Notes: generated by a model not told the origin, from the sequence alone. 64,000 bases of DNA from Marinagarivorans sp. (GCA_028281865.1 JANQJB010000017.1:22502-86501), one strand, 5' to 3'; positions 9,429 through 20,861 are shown, counted from the first letter of the stretch. Translations and numbers: made by a program.

Positions 9429-10457
9429 TTAATCGCGCTGAATATCGGAATACTTCTCAAGTTTTTGATCCACGCTAAAAAGTTTAGCTCTCAGCGTTGA
9501 ACGATACTTGTTAGGTGTGATAGCGAATTCACGCTTAAACAGAGAATTAAAATGGGCGACGTCGCTGTAGCCGATGCAAAATGCGATTTCGGTAATGCTT
9601 AAATTTGTTGTTTTGAGTAAATCGGCCGCCATAGCAACACGTTGAGTTTGAATATATTGCAGCGGCGTTTGGCCAGTAGCATCGCGAAATCGACGATTTA
9701 ACGTTCTCACGCTCATGCCGTGTTTAGCCGCGAGCTCCTCAACACTTATTGGGCGATCAAGACCCTCGTTTATCGTTGCTTGAACGCGCGCAATGGTTTC
9801 GTCTGCATGTATGCCCACTTGAGTGGTGGCAGATGCAGTGCGCAAATAATTTTGCCGAATTTCGTGAAAAAAGTGCCTCTCTACATGGTTGGCAATAGTG
9901 CGCCCAAACCAATTGCGGATGAATAACACGGTTAAGTCTGCCAGTGAATTGGTGCTGCCGGTGCAATAAATATTATCAGCGACTGTAATAAAATATTGCT
10001 GTTGTAAATTCACTTTGGGGTAGCGACGTGAGAACTGATTGAAGTAATGCCAATGCGTGGTTCCCGGTTTCCCATCGAGTAATCCGGCTTCCGCCAAAAA
10101 GCAGCAACCTGTTCCCACGCCCGCGATGGTGGTTTTAGCTCGATTCAATTTGGACAACCACTTAAACGCAGCGCTGTTAGATTTTAGGCGCGGTTGTGGA
10201 TTGCCCCAGAGAGCAGGAATGTATACGAGATCACATTGCTCGACTTCTTCAAGGGAGGCGTCGGGCGTAAGCGCAATTCCCGAGTGGGTGGTTATTGGTT
10301 TGCGATTTTTGGCAACGAGCTTAAAACTCATTTTTTCTTGATGCTTAATCCAATGATTGGCTCGAGCCATATTTTCGGCGGCTTTAAATTGCTCCAACGG
10401 AAGTGTGACGCTTGAAGCGAGCATCTTTTCACATATAAAAAAACAGATGGTTTTCAC
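9429..10457 (-). CDS. GlxA-type transcriptional regulator (DJ-1/PfpI domain + AraC HTH)
   Basis: This 342-residue protein has an N-terminal class-I glutamine-amidotransferase-like (DJ-1/PfpI) sensor domain (residues about 1-200) and a C-terminal AraC/XylS DNA-binding domain. The nucleophile-elbow region reads AGVGTGCCFLAEAGLLDG, so a cysteine is present at the usual place. The double HTH is seen in VEELAAKHGMSVRTLNRRFRDATGQTPLQYIQTQR and IAFCIGYSDVAHFNSLFKREFAITPNKYR. It starts with GTG at 10457. It is divergent from the FabY-type synthase at 10.6 kb and may act on that intergenic region, which is inference. The ligand is unknown. Confidence 0.88.
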   Translation of the reverse strand: MKTICFFICEKMLASSVTLPLEQFKAAENMARANHWIKHQEKMSFKLVAKNRKPITTHSGIALTPDASLEEVEQCDLVYIPALWGNPQPRLKSNSAAFKWLSKLNRAKTTIAGVGTGCCFLAEAGLLDGKPGTTHWHYFNQFSRRYPKVNLQQQYFITVADNIYCTGSTNSLADLTVLFIRNWFGRTIANHVERHFFHEIRQNYLRTASATTQVGIHADETIARVQATINEGLDRPISVEELAAKHGMSVRTLNRRFRDATGQTPLQYIQTQRVAMAADLLKTTNLSITEIAFCIGYSDVAHFNSLFKREFAITPNKYRSTLRAKLFSVDQKLEKYSDIQRD

Positions 10458-10619
10458 ACAATTGAACCCGGTCTAAATAGAATAAGTGGCGAATGGCTAA
10501 TTTGCCTATTTTGTTGTCCATTATGGCTATATTGATTTCAATCTACAACTCTAAACTAGTGAATGACTATTAAGAGTGATTTCAGCGGTTTGAAATCGCA
10601 TAACCCATTTTGGGCCGGA

Positions 10620-12497
10620 ATGCTTATGAATCGTTTGCCTGTTATCGTCAGTTGCGGTGGCTATAATGCCGCTGGACGCAGTTCTGGGAATCTTGCGTAT
10701 CGTCGCATGATTTATGAGTCGTTGTCCTCGAGCCAGCAGCGTCAGACGTTGACAGCGCTGGCGGGGTTGATGTCGATTGATGCAGAAGTAGGCAATGAGT
10801 CTTTGCAAGCTCGCGTGTTAGAGGGGACTTTGGTTCGTAAAATAGAGTCAGATGTTATTCCACCCCAGCTAATGAAATTTGGTCACAGGGTTCAGCTAAA
10901 CCAAGTTAGCGATGCTGTCACACCAATTTCGCTGCGACTTTCGGCTAAAGATGTTCCCAACCCCCTTCCGGCCGGCTGGCGTATCGCGCAAGACCTTGGG
11001 ACTAAAGTCGAAGTTGAAATAGTTTCAGGAGTGGATGCGCTTGTCGAAGTACCGCAGACGCTTCCTGTTCAATCAGCTGGTCAACTCCCGCAGGGCTTTA
11101 ACCCTGGTGCGCATTATCGCTCAATTCATCACCCTCGCGGACTGCAGCTTGCTGTTATGGGTGCGAGTGACGCAGTAAATTCGCTCGGAATTCAGTGGAA
11201 AGACATTGTTCGCCACGTTCGCCCAGATGAAATTGCCGTATACAGTAGTAGCGTGATGAGTCAGCTCGACGAAAATGGCTTTGGCGGGCTTATGTTGGGC
11301 CGAACGCGAGGAAGGCGTGTTAGTTCTAAACAGTTGCCGCTCGGGCTTAATACGATGCCGGCCGATTTTATTAATGCCTATGTGCTTGGCAGCGTAGGCG
11401 TTACTGGCGGCGTTACCGGCGCTTGCGCGACGTTCTTATATAATTTGCGCGCTGGTATTGAGGACATTAAATCGGGTCGTCGTCGTGTGGTGATGGTCGG
11501 CAGTAGTGAAGCCCCCATTGTTCCAGAGGTTATCGATGGCTACTCCGCCATGAGTGCACTGGCGACTGATGAAGATTTGCGCAAGCTGGATGGTACCTCT
11601 GACGTAGACTATCGCAGAGCGAGTCGCCCTTTTGGTGAAAACTGCGGTTTTACTTTGGCTGAATCTTCACAGTACGTTATTTTGATGGATGACACTCTAG
11701 CACTTGAGCTAGGTGCTCCCATTCTGGGCTCGGTTCCGGGTGTTTACGTCAATGCTGATGGTTATAAAAAGTCGATTTCTGCTCCTGGGCCCGGAAATTA
11801 TATAACCTTGGCCTCTGCTGTTGCCCAGGCGCGCGAGCTACTTGGTGATGGGGCCATTCAAACGCGCAGCTTTGTGCAGGCTCATGGTTCAAGTACACCG
11901 CACAATCGCGTATCTGAGTCACTAATTCTGGATAAAATTGCCGACGTTTTCGGAATTAAAGATTGGCCCGTTGCGGCAATTAAGTCTTATGTGGGGCATT
12001 CGCTCGGGCCGGCCAGTGGGGACCAATTGGGAGCCAGTCTGGGTACTTTTGAGCACGGTATACTGCCAGGTATTAAGACCATTTCTAGCGTCGCTAGCGA
12101 TGTCCACTCAAAGCGTTTATCCATTTCTAATCGTGATCAAGAGTTAGGTTGTGAGAACGCGTTGATTGCGTTTTTAAACTCAAAAGGCTTTGGCGGCAAT
12201 AATGCAACCGCAACTATACTTGCTCCATCCGTAACCCGTTCGATGTTGACTCAGCGCCATGGTCAAAAGGTTTGGCAACGCTACCACGAATTGCATGAGG
12301 GAGTGCAGACGGCGATAGGTGAGTACTATGCGAGCGCTGCAAGAGGTAAGCTCAACGCAATTTATCGTTTTGGTGAGGGCCTCATTGACGAAGAGGCTGT
12401 TGCGATTGATACTGATCAAGTGCAAATTCCAGGCTTCCCCAATGCACTTAAGTTAAAAGGTGGAGAGGGGTTTGAAGATTTGGTTTTGAAACGCTAG
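10620..12497 (+). CDS. fabY: Beta-ketoacyl-ACP synthase, FabY type
   Basis: A long thiolase-fold ketoacyl synthase of about 625 residues. The N-terminus (RLPVIVSCGGYNAAGRSS) and length resemble FabY of Pseudomonas aeruginosa, which condenses acetyl-CoA with malonyl-ACP to start fatty-acid synthesis in place of FabH. The Cys-His-His triad is visible: TGACATFLYN, AHGSSTPHNR and KSYVGHSLGPASGD. The frame opens at 10563 without an RBS; I choose 10620 because the conserved N-terminus begins there (10626 is also possible). It is followed 53 bp later by an XRE-cupin regulator. Assignment to FabY rather than another long KAS is from memory of the family. Confidence 0.82.
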   Translation: MLMNRLPVIVSCGGYNAAGRSSGNLAYRRMIYESLSSSQQRQTLTALAGLMSIDAEVGNESLQARVLEGTLVRKIESDVIPPQLMKFGHRVQLNQVSDAVTPISLRLSAKDVPNPLPAGWRIAQDLGTKVEVEIVSGVDALVEVPQTLPVQSAGQLPQGFNPGAHYRSIHHPRGLQLAVMGASDAVNSLGIQWKDIVRHVRPDEIAVYSSSVMSQLDENGFGGLMLGRTRGRRVSSKQLPLGLNTMPADFINAYVLGSVGVTGGVTGACATFLYNLRAGIEDIKSGRRRVVMVGSSEAPIVPEVIDGYSAMSALATDEDLRKLDGTSDVDYRRASRPFGENCGFTLAESSQYVILMDDTLALELGAPILGSVPGVYVNADGYKKSISAPGPGNYITLASAVAQARELLGDGAIQTRSFVQAHGSSTPHNRVSESLILDKIADVFGIKDWPVAAIKSYVGHSLGPASGDQLGASLGTFEHGILPGIKTISSVASDVHSKRLSISNRDQELGCENALIAFLNSKGFGGNNATATILAPSVTRSMLTQRHGQKVWQRYHELHEGVQTAIGEYYASAARGKLNAIYRFGEGLIDEEAVAIDTDQVQIPGFPNALKLKGGEGFEDLVLKR

Positions 12498-12550
12498 TTG
12501 ATTGATCTGGTTGCGCAACGACAAATTCTTAATCGGTCTTGAAGGGCCTT

Positions 12551-13171
12551 ATGGCAGTTGATCAGCCTTCTACTAAGGTTATTTCTGATGAATTAGCAGA
12601 CCTTGGCAATACTGCGTTCGACGTTGGTGCTCGACTGCGCGCATTGCGTTTGGCGTATGGCTTGTCTCAGCGCGAGGTCGCGCGCAAAGCGCAGATAACA
12701 AATGGTAGCCTTTCGCAGATTGAAAGCGGAAGTGTCAGCCCGTCGGTTGTCACGCTTGAGAAATTAGCGCGTGTATTTGAGCTTTCGTTACCCGAGTTTT
12801 TCGCAAATTCCCTGCAGCTTTCTCCCACCATTATTCTTGAAGAGCACTATCTAAAAACGCAGCTAGGTAGTCAAGATATTCGAGTTGCGCCCATCTGTGT
12901 GAATAAAAACCAATTTATATTTTTATTGCGTGAGCGGCTCGAACCCGGCGCGTGTATAGACTTTACTAATTCTCTATTGAAACTTGAAAACGTAGGCCCC
13001 ATCCAATTTATCACTGGGGTGATTGAGGCTGGTGAGGCGCAATTATCAACTGATCGAAAAGTTTATCACTTGCAAAAGGGGCATGGTTTTAACATGTTAA
13101 GTGTTAGAAAACCGGTGCTATCAAATCGCTCCGGCTCCCGCGTATTGGTGACAATAACTTTGTTTTGTTAA
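12551..13171 (+). CDS. XRE-family transcriptional regulator with C-terminal cupin domain
   Basis: This 206-residue regulator has an N-terminal Cro/CI HTH (LRALRLAYGLSQREVARKAQ, then NGSLSQIESGSVSPSVVTLEKLARVF) and a C-terminal small cupin barrel (about residues 115-205), the PuuR-like arrangement in which the cupin senses a small molecule. The ATG at 12551 follows GAAGGG at good spacing; the upstream TTG at 12539 is less likely. It lies between the FabY-type synthase and fadBA, so a role in lipid metabolism is plausible, but the sequence shows only a regulator. Its ligand and targets are unknown. Confidence 0.85.
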   Translation: MAVDQPSTKVISDELADLGNTAFDVGARLRALRLAYGLSQREVARKAQITNGSLSQIESGSVSPSVVTLEKLARVFELSLPEFFANSLQLSPTIILEEHYLKTQLGSQDIRVAPICVNKNQFIFLLRERLEPGACIDFTNSLLKLENVGPIQFITGVIEAGEAQLSTDRKVYHLQKGHGFNMLSVRKPVLSNRSGSRVLVTITLFC

Positions 13172-13324
13172 GTCTTGTTGAGTGTTCATAAGCGCCGTTG
13201 TTTTAATGAATACTTCTAGTCCCTGTTTTTATGGCAAAAATTGTTTCATACTTGCGCAAATGTTTGTTGGTAAGTCAGTCGTTTATTTTACAGCGGTCAA
13301 ATCCTATATGAGGAAACAAGCACG

Positions 13325-15499
13325 ATGAAATTTGATGGTCAAGCGATAAAGCTTCTTGAGCTTGAAGAGGGGCTTTGGGAGCTTAAATTCGATTTGCAAT
13401 ACGAGTCGGTTAATACCTTGGGGCAGCGTACGCTGTCTGATTTCGAGCAAATCTTATCGTTATTAGAGAGTACTGCGGGAATAAATGGTCTGCTGCTCAC
13501 CAGTGGAAAACCCGCTTTTATAGTAGGGGCTGACATTAGTGAGTTTCTTCCGCTTTTTTCGCAAGGGCCGGAAGAGACGGAAAAGTTAATCAAATACGTC
13601 TGCGTATTATTTAATCGCTTAGAAGACCTTCCATTTCCAAGCGTTGTTGCAATTAACGGGTATGCTTTAGGCGGTGGTCTTGAGCTATGTTTAAGTTGCG
13701 ATTACCGCATCATGTCAACCGATGCAAAAATAGGCCTGCCTGAGACAAAATTAGGAATTTTACCTGGCTGGGGAGGAACGGTTCGCTTACCCCGACTGGT
13801 CGGGGTCGATACCGCAATTGAGTGGATTGCCGGTGGCACCGAAAACAAAGGCGATGTTGCATTTAAAGCAGGCGTTGTCGACGCCGCAGTCTCGCCGGAA
13901 AAGTTGCGTGATGTCAGCCTTGCCACGTTAAAACGCTTAGTCAACGGTGAGCTTGATTACAAAGCCCGACGGGAGCAGAAAAAAGCTCCATTGCAGCATA
14001 ATGATATTGAGTCGCTAATGGCTTTTGAGTCGGCGAAAGCTTTCGTGGCGGGCAAGGCAGGCAAGCACTATCCCGCGCCAGTCAAATCAATAAAAACGAT
14101 GCAAGAAGCTGCAAAAATGTCTCGCGATGAGGCTTTGCTTGTTGAGAACGCCGCATTTGTAAAGCTTGCTGGGACCCCTGTGGCTCGCTCACTAGTTGGC
14201 TTATTTTTGAATGATCAGCTGGTATCAAAAACCGCGAAAAAACTGAGTGCAAGTGTCGAGTCGCCGGTTAAGCGCGCTGCGGTACTCGGCGCTGGCATTA
14301 TGGGGGGTGGCATCGCCTATCAATCTGCTTACAAAAATGTGCCGGTCAAAATGAAAGATATTGCTCAGGCCGGCATCGACATGGGTTTGAATGAAGCGAA
14401 AACGCTGTTAGCAAAGCAGGTAGAGCGGGGTCGTATCGATACAGGCACCATGGCTGACGTATTAAACCGGATTGAGCCGACCTTAAGTTATGACGGCTTT
14501 GAACAAACAGACCTAGTGGTAGAGGCTGTCGTTGAGAACGAAAAGGTCAAAAAAGCTGTACTTGCTGAGACAGAAACCAAAGTCCATTCCGGTACAGTAC
14601 TGTGTTCCAATACGTCGACAATTTCGATTACGCGTTTGGCCGAAGGTTTGCAGCGACCAGAAAACTTTTGCGGTATGCACTTTTTTAACCCTGTTCATCG
14701 CATGCCGTTGGTGGAAGTGATTCGTGGTGAGCACAGTTCAGATGCCGCAATTGCCAAAACGGTGGCCTATGCAACGGCCATTGGCAAGAAAGCAATTGTT
14801 GTGAACGATTGCCCCGGCTTTTTAGTCAACAGGGTTTTGTTCCCCTATTTCGCGGGCTTTACGATGCTGGTGCGAGATGGGGGTGATATCGCGACAATCG
14901 ACAAAGTGATGGAGCGCTGGGGCTTACCGATGGGGCCAGCTTACCTTCTCGATGTCGTCGGGATTGATACAGCTGAGCACGCAGGCAAGGTCATGGCGGA
15001 GGGCTTTCCGAGTCGTTTGAAATCTGAGTTCAAGACTTGTATCGAAATACTTTTCGAGGCTGGCCGCTACGGCCAGAAAAATGACAAAGGTTTCTACGAC
15101 CATGGCGTCGATAAGAAAGGCAAACCTACAAAAGTTCTCTCGCATGAGGCTCTTGAATTGTTCAAAGGTCATGTGCAAGAGCCCAAAGAATTTAGTGAAG
15201 AAGAGATTATCGCGCGCATGATGGTGCCGATGGCCACTGAAATGTCGCGATGTTTGGAAGAGGGTGTAGTAGCCTCGGTCGCGGAAGCCGATATGGCTTT
15301 AATTTACGGTGTTGGCTTCCCGCCGTTTCGCGGAGGAATTTTTCGTTGGTTGGACGAGATCGGTATGCAAGCCTTTCAGGAAATGGCTGACGCTCACAAA
15401 GCACTCGGTAAACTCTATGAATTAACCGAAAGCATGCAAGAAATCGCGCAAAGCGGTTCGACTTATTATCAAAGCGCCGATCAAAGTGCGGCTAAATAA
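13325..15499 (+). CDS. fadB: Fatty-acid oxidation complex alpha subunit (enoyl-CoA hydratase / 3-hydroxyacyl-CoA dehydrogenase)
   Basis: This 724-residue multifunctional beta-oxidation protein hydrates 2-enoyl-CoA and oxidises L-3-hydroxyacyl-CoA. The N-terminal crotonase domain has ALGGGLELCLSCDYRIM and the two catalytic glutamates (GLELC and GLPETKLGILPGWGG). The dehydrogenase part has the NAD fold AAVLGAGIMGGGIAYQSA and the catalytic His in GMHFFNPVHRMPLVEVIRG. The C-terminal helical HCDH domains have DVVGIDTAEH and YGVGFPPFRGG. Length matches FadB of pseudomonads (about 715). fadA follows after 19 bp, so the two form the fadBA operon making the alpha2beta2 complex. Confidence 0.97.
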   Translation: MKFDGQAIKLLELEEGLWELKFDLQYESVNTLGQRTLSDFEQILSLLESTAGINGLLLTSGKPAFIVGADISEFLPLFSQGPEETEKLIKYVCVLFNRLEDLPFPSVVAINGYALGGGLELCLSCDYRIMSTDAKIGLPETKLGILPGWGGTVRLPRLVGVDTAIEWIAGGTENKGDVAFKAGVVDAAVSPEKLRDVSLATLKRLVNGELDYKARREQKKAPLQHNDIESLMAFESAKAFVAGKAGKHYPAPVKSIKTMQEAAKMSRDEALLVENAAFVKLAGTPVARSLVGLFLNDQLVSKTAKKLSASVESPVKRAAVLGAGIMGGGIAYQSAYKNVPVKMKDIAQAGIDMGLNEAKTLLAKQVERGRIDTGTMADVLNRIEPTLSYDGFEQTDLVVEAVVENEKVKKAVLAETETKVHSGTVLCSNTSTISITRLAEGLQRPENFCGMHFFNPVHRMPLVEVIRGEHSSDAAIAKTVAYATAIGKKAIVVNDCPGFLVNRVLFPYFAGFTMLVRDGGDIATIDKVMERWGLPMGPAYLLDVVGIDTAEHAGKVMAEGFPSRLKSEFKTCIEILFEAGRYGQKNDKGFYDHGVDKKGKPTKVLSHEALELFKGHVQEPKEFSEEEIIARMMVPMATEMSRCLEEGVVASVAEADMALIYGVGFPPFRGGIFRWLDEIGMQAFQEMADAHKALGKLYELTESMQEIAQSGSTYYQSADQSAAK

Positions 15500-15506
15500 G
15501 AGCTGA

Positions 15507-16697
<1,191 letters not shown>

Positions 16698-16884
16698 TTT
16701 CGCTCCGACAGCCATATTCTTACGTAAGTTAACTGCGAAGGCCTCAGGTTAAATTGGCATTTTTTCAATTTGCAAAGCCGATGTTGCGGCCGTTCATTAG
16801 CTGTGGCACAATGCGCAGCCTTTCAATACTTTGTAAAGATTTTTCATAAAAATTTTGTTAAAAATCAAAGGTTTGAGAGGTTTT

Positions 16885-16902
16885 GCTGGATTGCAATCCA
16901 GC
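16885..16902. promoter_or_regulatory. 18-bp perfect palindrome upstream of tRNA-Leu
   Basis: GCTGGATTGCAATCCAGC is its own reverse complement over 18 bases and ends 17 bp before the mature 5' end of tRNA-Leu. It could be an operator near the tRNA promoter, or form a hairpin in a precursor transcript. I can see the symmetry but not its use. Confidence 0.4.
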
Positions 16903-16919
16903 GCTTAAGTTTTTGATAT

Positions 16920-17004
<85 letters not shown>

Positions 17005-17050
17005 CTTTTCTCACTCATTTCTAAACTGCAGTTATAACATGGGGCGCACC

Positions 17051-18409
17051 ATGCAGGTTTCACTCGAGACTCTTTCTGGCCTAGAACGTCGTCTAACCAT
17101 TGGTATTCCGGCAAATGTTGTCGATACGGAAGTTGAAAAGCGACTGCGAGAGGCCTCTAAAAACGTCCACATCAACGGATTTCGTAAGGGCAAGGTGCCA
17201 ATGAAAATCGTGAAGCAGCGATACGGGGCTGGGGTTCGTCAAGAAGTCTTGGGCGACACGATTAATCGTTCTTTTATGGAAGCGGTTCAGAAAGAGAGTA
17301 TTAAGCCTGCTGGCCAGCCAAGTATTGAGCCGAGAGAAATGGCACCTGGTCGAGATGTGGAGTTTGTAGCGACGTTTGAAGTCTATCCTGAATTTGAGCT
17401 CGTCGGCATTGACGGAATTGAAATTGAAAAGCTGACAGCTGAGATTGGTGAAGAAGACGTCGATAAAATGATCGATATTCTGCGCAAAAGCCAAGCTGAA
17501 TACACTAAAGTCGATCGCGCGGCTAGCGATGGCGATCGTGTAAATATCGATTATGTTGGCACCTTAGATGGCGAAGAGTTCGCAGGTGGAAAAGCCGAAG
17601 AGCAAAACCTAGTTCTTGGTTCGAAGTCTATGATCCCGGGTTTTGAGAGCGGAATTGAAGGCATGAGTGCAGGCGAAGAAAAAACTTTGCAGCTAAATTT
17701 TCCAGATGATTATCACGCGGAAGATCTAAAAGGGGCTGAAGTTGAATTTAAGATTACTTTGCACGAGGTTCAGGAGCAGACCTTACCCGATCTTGACGAG
17801 GCATTTTTCGCGAAATTTGGCGTTGAAGAGGGTGGTGAAGAGCGTTTTCGTGAAGATGTTAGAAAGAATATGGAAAATGAAAAATCGAAAGCGGAGACTA
17901 CACAAATTAAGACGCGGGTATTTGATGCACTGGTAGAAAAAAACCCTATTGAAATCCCGCGGGCGCTGGTCATAAATGAAATAGATACTCTGCGCCGTCA
18001 GCAATTGCAGCAATATGGGCAAATACCGGAAAACATTGATGTGCGCGCGATGTTGCCGGATGATATGTTTAGAAAAGACGCAGAACGCAGAACTTTACTC
18101 GGCCTGTTAGTTTCAGAGGTGATTAACCAGGAGAAACTAAAAGTCGACACTGCACGCGTGCGTGAAATGATCGAAAACATTGCTTCTACTTACGAAGATT
18201 CAGAAAGTGTGATCAATTATTACTATGGTAATCAGGAATTACTTAGTGGAATTGAAGCGGCCGTGCTCGAGGAGCAAGTCGTTGATTTGTTGAGTGAAAA
18301 GGCAAGCGTTACGGAAAAAGCGGTTACTTATCAAGAATTGATTAGCCAGCGCCCTGAAGATAAAGCGCAAACATCCTCTAAAGAAACCGAAGAGCCAAGT
18401 GAAGCGTAA
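17051..18409 (+). CDS. tig: Trigger factor (ribosome-associated chaperone and peptidyl-prolyl isomerase)
   Basis: This 452-residue protein binds nascent chains at the ribosome exit. It has three domains: the N-terminal ribosome-binding domain with the signature GFRKGKVPMKIVKQRYG (around residue 45), the FKBP-type PPIase (about 155-245: GDRVNIDYVGTLDGEEFAGG, LVLGSKSMIPGFESGIEG) and the C-terminal helical cradle. The frame begins at 17039 (MGRT) but MQVSLETLSGLERR is the family's N-terminus, and GGGG lies at suitable spacing before ATG 17051. It is the first gene of the tig-clpP-clpX-lon-hupB-ppiD block. Confidence 0.98.
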   Translation: MQVSLETLSGLERRLTIGIPANVVDTEVEKRLREASKNVHINGFRKGKVPMKIVKQRYGAGVRQEVLGDTINRSFMEAVQKESIKPAGQPSIEPREMAPGRDVEFVATFEVYPEFELVGIDGIEIEKLTAEIGEEDVDKMIDILRKSQAEYTKVDRAASDGDRVNIDYVGTLDGEEFAGGKAEEQNLVLGSKSMIPGFESGIEGMSAGEEKTLQLNFPDDYHAEDLKGAEVEFKITLHEVQEQTLPDLDEAFFAKFGVEEGGEERFREDVRKNMENEKSKAETTQIKTRVFDALVEKNPIEIPRALVINEIDTLRRQQLQQYGQIPENIDVRAMLPDDMFRKDAERRTLLGLLVSEVINQEKLKVDTARVREMIENIASTYEDSESVINYYYGNQELLSGIEAAVLEEQVVDLLSEKASVTEKAVTYQELISQRPEDKAQTSSKETEEPSEA

Positions 18410-18648
18410 AAGTATCTGATTTTCGGTTTTTTATTGATCTTAAGTCATTTTCCTGGGCGCAATAGCTGATTTAGCTGGCGGTCTTTACGCTGTTTTCGGT
18501 AGATGAATTTTCTTTAGCTGCAAAACTGGCATATCTACCAATCTCGGGTTAAGCTTTTCAAAGCCTATTCTAAAAAAGAATAAGATCAAATTAACACCGG
18601 TAATTAATCCCTAAAACCTTAGAAACTCAGCCAGGAAATCTCGGTAAT

Positions 18649-19305
18649 ATGTCAAAATTTAGCGCTTCTGATTTCATGAATAGTGATGTGCAAAACTATA
18701 TTTACCCCAATCCCCAGGTATTTGAACAAACTGCTAGAGGGGAACGCTTTTACGACATTTATTCGCGTTTATTAAAGGAGCGCGTAATCTTTCTAATTGG
18801 CCAAGTTGAAGATTACATGGCAAACCTTGTTGTGGCGCAATTATTGTTTTTAGAGGCCGATAACCCCGATAAGGACATACATCTTTATATTAATTCGCCA
18901 GGTGGTTCCGTTACTGCCGGAATGTCCATTTATGACACGATGCAGTTTATTAAACCGGATGTGAGTACTATTTGCATTGGGCAGGCTTGCAGCATGGGTG
19001 CTTTCCTATTGACAGCAGGAACCAGAGGCAAGCGCTATTGTTTGGCGAATGCAAGGACGATGATTCATCAACCCTCTGGAGGAGCGCAGGGGCAGGCAAG
19101 CGATATTCACATTCATGCTCAGGAAATCTTGAAGATACGCGAAAGGCTCAACGCGATAATGGCTGATAATACTGGCAAATCGGTTGAGCAAATCGCAATT
19201 GATACCGAACGTGATAACTTTATGAGTGCAGATGAGTCTAAAGAGTATGGGCTTATTGACGACGTTTTGGTTTCACGCGCCGCTTTAGAAGAAAAGTCGT
19301 CATAA
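18649..19305 (+). CDS. clpP: ATP-dependent Clp protease proteolytic subunit
   Basis: This 218-residue serine protease forms the tetradecameric ClpP barrel. The triad is S115 ([10 protein letters not shown]), H140 ([10 protein letters not shown]) and D189 (ERDNFMSA). The N-terminal about 15 residues are a propeptide removed by self-cleavage. It lies 239 bp after tig and 164 bp before its ATPase partner clpX. An own promoter in the gap is likely, but I could not assign one. Confidence 0.98.
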   Translation: MSKFSASDFMNSDVQNYIYPNPQVFEQTARGERFYDIYSRLLKERVIFLIGQVEDYMANLVVAQLLFLEADNPDKDIHLYINSPGGSVTAGMSIYDTMQFIKPDVSTICIGQACSMGAFLLTAGTRGKRYCLANARTMIHQPSGGAQGQASDIHIHAQEILKIRERLNAIMADNTGKSVEQIAIDTERDNFMSADESKEYGLIDDVLVSRAALEEKSS

Positions 19306-19469
19306 AACCAAGAATAAATGTGCTAGATGAGCTAAGTGGTGGTAATATCTAGTGTTTGCTCTCCGGCGGGTTTTGTGAATAAATTGTTCTAAGATCTCGC
19401 TTGCCTGCCGGCCTGGTATAAAACTATTGTAAAAGAGAGTGGTTAAAAAATGTTTGGCGGAGAGGTTTA

Positions 19470-20759
19470 ATGACCGACCACACTAGTGAAAGTGACGACA
19501 ACGGCAAACTCCTATATTGCTCCTTCTGCGGCAAGAGCCAGCATGAGGTTCGCAAGTTGATTGCTGGGCCATCGGTTTTTATTTGCGATGAATGTGTCGA
19601 TTTGTGTAATGACATTATCCGTGAGGAAATTCAGGACACAACGTCTGAGGGCGCCAGGGAAAAACTGCCAACGCCTGAAGAAATAGCAAATACCTTAGAT
19701 GATTACGTGATCGGCCAGAAGCGCGCTAAAAAAGTGCTTGCTGTTGCTGTATACAATCATTACAAACGTTTGCGTTACAGCGACAAGAAAAAGTCAAAAG
19801 ACGAAGTCGAGTTGGGTAAGAGCAATATCTTGCTAATCGGCCCCACCGGAAGCGGAAAAACTCTGTTAGCTGAGACCTTAGCGCGTTTGCTGAATGTTCC
19901 TTTTACTATTGCAGATGCGACTACGCTCACTGAAGCAGGATATGTGGGTGAAGACGTCGAAAATATCATTCAGAAACTGCTGCAAAAATGTGATTACGAT
20001 GTCGATAAAGCCCAGCAAGGTATTGTTTACATTGATGAAATTGACAAGATCTCACGAAAATCAGACAACCCGTCTATTACACGTGATGTCTCAGGTGAGG
20101 GTGTTCAACAAGCCTTGTTAAAGCTTATCGAAGGAACCATTGCCTCTGTTCCCCCTCAGGGAGGGCGCAAGCACCCACAGCAAGAGTTTTTACAGGTTGA
20201 TACATCCAATATCTTGTTTGTTTGCGGTGGTGCCTTTGCAGGCCTAGATAAAGTCATTCAAGACCGCTCCGAAAAAGGCGGTATTGGTTTTAGTGCGGCG
20301 GTGAAGAGTAAGAAAAGCGAAAGTAATCTCGGTGACACGCTTAAGGATGTAGAGACCGAGGATTTGGTGCGCTATGGCTTGATTCCTGAGTTTGTTGGGC
20401 GTTTGCCAGTTGTTGCCACGCTAGATGAGTTAGATAAGGACGCTTTGGTCTCGATCTTAAAAGAGCCTAAAAATTCGCTAGTTCGACAATATAAGAAGTT
20501 GTTTGAAATGGAAGGCTCAGAAGTAGATTTTCGTGACGACGCTTTAGCTGCTGTCGCGGCTAAGGCTTTAGAGCGTAAAACGGGTGCTCGTGGTCTGCGC
20601 TCGATTATGGAAAATGTCTTACTTGATACGATGTACAAACTTCCTTCTGAGAAAGAAGTCAGTAAAGTGGTAGTAGATGAGTCCGTGATACTTGGCGAGT
20701 CTGCTCCGTTACTTGTCTACGAAAAATCAGAATCTCCCAAGGCTGCACCAAAAGAGTAA
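19470..20759 (+). CDS. clpX: Clp protease ATP-binding subunit ClpX
   Basis: This 429-residue AAA+ unfoldase feeds proteins to ClpP. The N-terminal zinc-binding domain has the four cysteines CSFCGKS and CDECVDLC, which dimerises and binds adaptors such as SspB. The Walker A site is [16 protein letters not shown] and the Walker B site [10 protein letters not shown]. The pore loop GYVGEDVE and the ClpP-binding IGF-type loop ([10 protein letters not shown]) are present. A strong terminator follows, separating it from lon. Confidence 0.98.
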   Translation: MTDHTSESDDNGKLLYCSFCGKSQHEVRKLIAGPSVFICDECVDLCNDIIREEIQDTTSEGAREKLPTPEEIANTLDDYVIGQKRAKKVLAVAVYNHYKRLRYSDKKKSKDEVELGKSNILLIGPTGSGKTLLAETLARLLNVPFTIADATTLTEAGYVGEDVENIIQKLLQKCDYDVDKAQQGIVYIDEIDKISRKSDNPSITRDVSGEGVQQALLKLIEGTIASVPPQGGRKHPQQEFLQVDTSNILFVCGGAFAGLDKVIQDRSEKGGIGFSAAVKSKKSESNLGDTLKDVETEDLVRYGLIPEFVGRLPVVATLDELDKDALVSILKEPKNSLVRQYKKLFEMEGSEVDFRDDALAAVAAKALERKTGARGLRSIMENVLLDTMYKLPSEKEVSKVVVDESVILGESAPLLVYEKSESPKAAPKE

Positions 20760-20772
20760 GGTGGTAGCAAAT

Positions 20773-20806
20773 AAAAAAGGGGCTGCGACTTTCGAGCCCC
20801 TTTTTT
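20773..20806 (+). terminator. Rho-independent terminator after clpX
   Basis: GGGGCT (20779-20784) pairs with AGCCCC (20795-20800), with an A-tract on the 5' side extending the stem and six Ts (20801-20806) on the 3' side. It lies 14 bp after the clpX stop. Its presence means lon is mainly read from its own promoter. Confidence 0.9.
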
Positions 20807-20835
20807 ACGTTTTGGCCTTATCAATTCCATGATGC

Positions 20836-20861
20836 CTTGAAAACGATAGGATTGTCCCAAT
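20836..20861 (+). promoter_or_regulatory. Sigma-32-like heat-shock promoter of lon
   Basis: CTTGAAA (20836-20842), a 13-bp spacer and CCCAAT (20856-20861) agree well with the sigma-32 consensus (CTTGAAA, 13-14 bp, CCCCAT). It lies 82 bp before the lon start and just after the clpX terminator. lon is a heat-shock gene in enterics, so the position is sensible. Confidence 0.65.

Noticed and set aside
13233..13246. GCAAAAATTGTTTC as a PsrA operator before fadB
   Set aside because: Only one half-site (GTTTC) fits the G/CAAAC-N2-4-GTTTG/C motif known from Pseudomonas; the other half is wrong at several positions.
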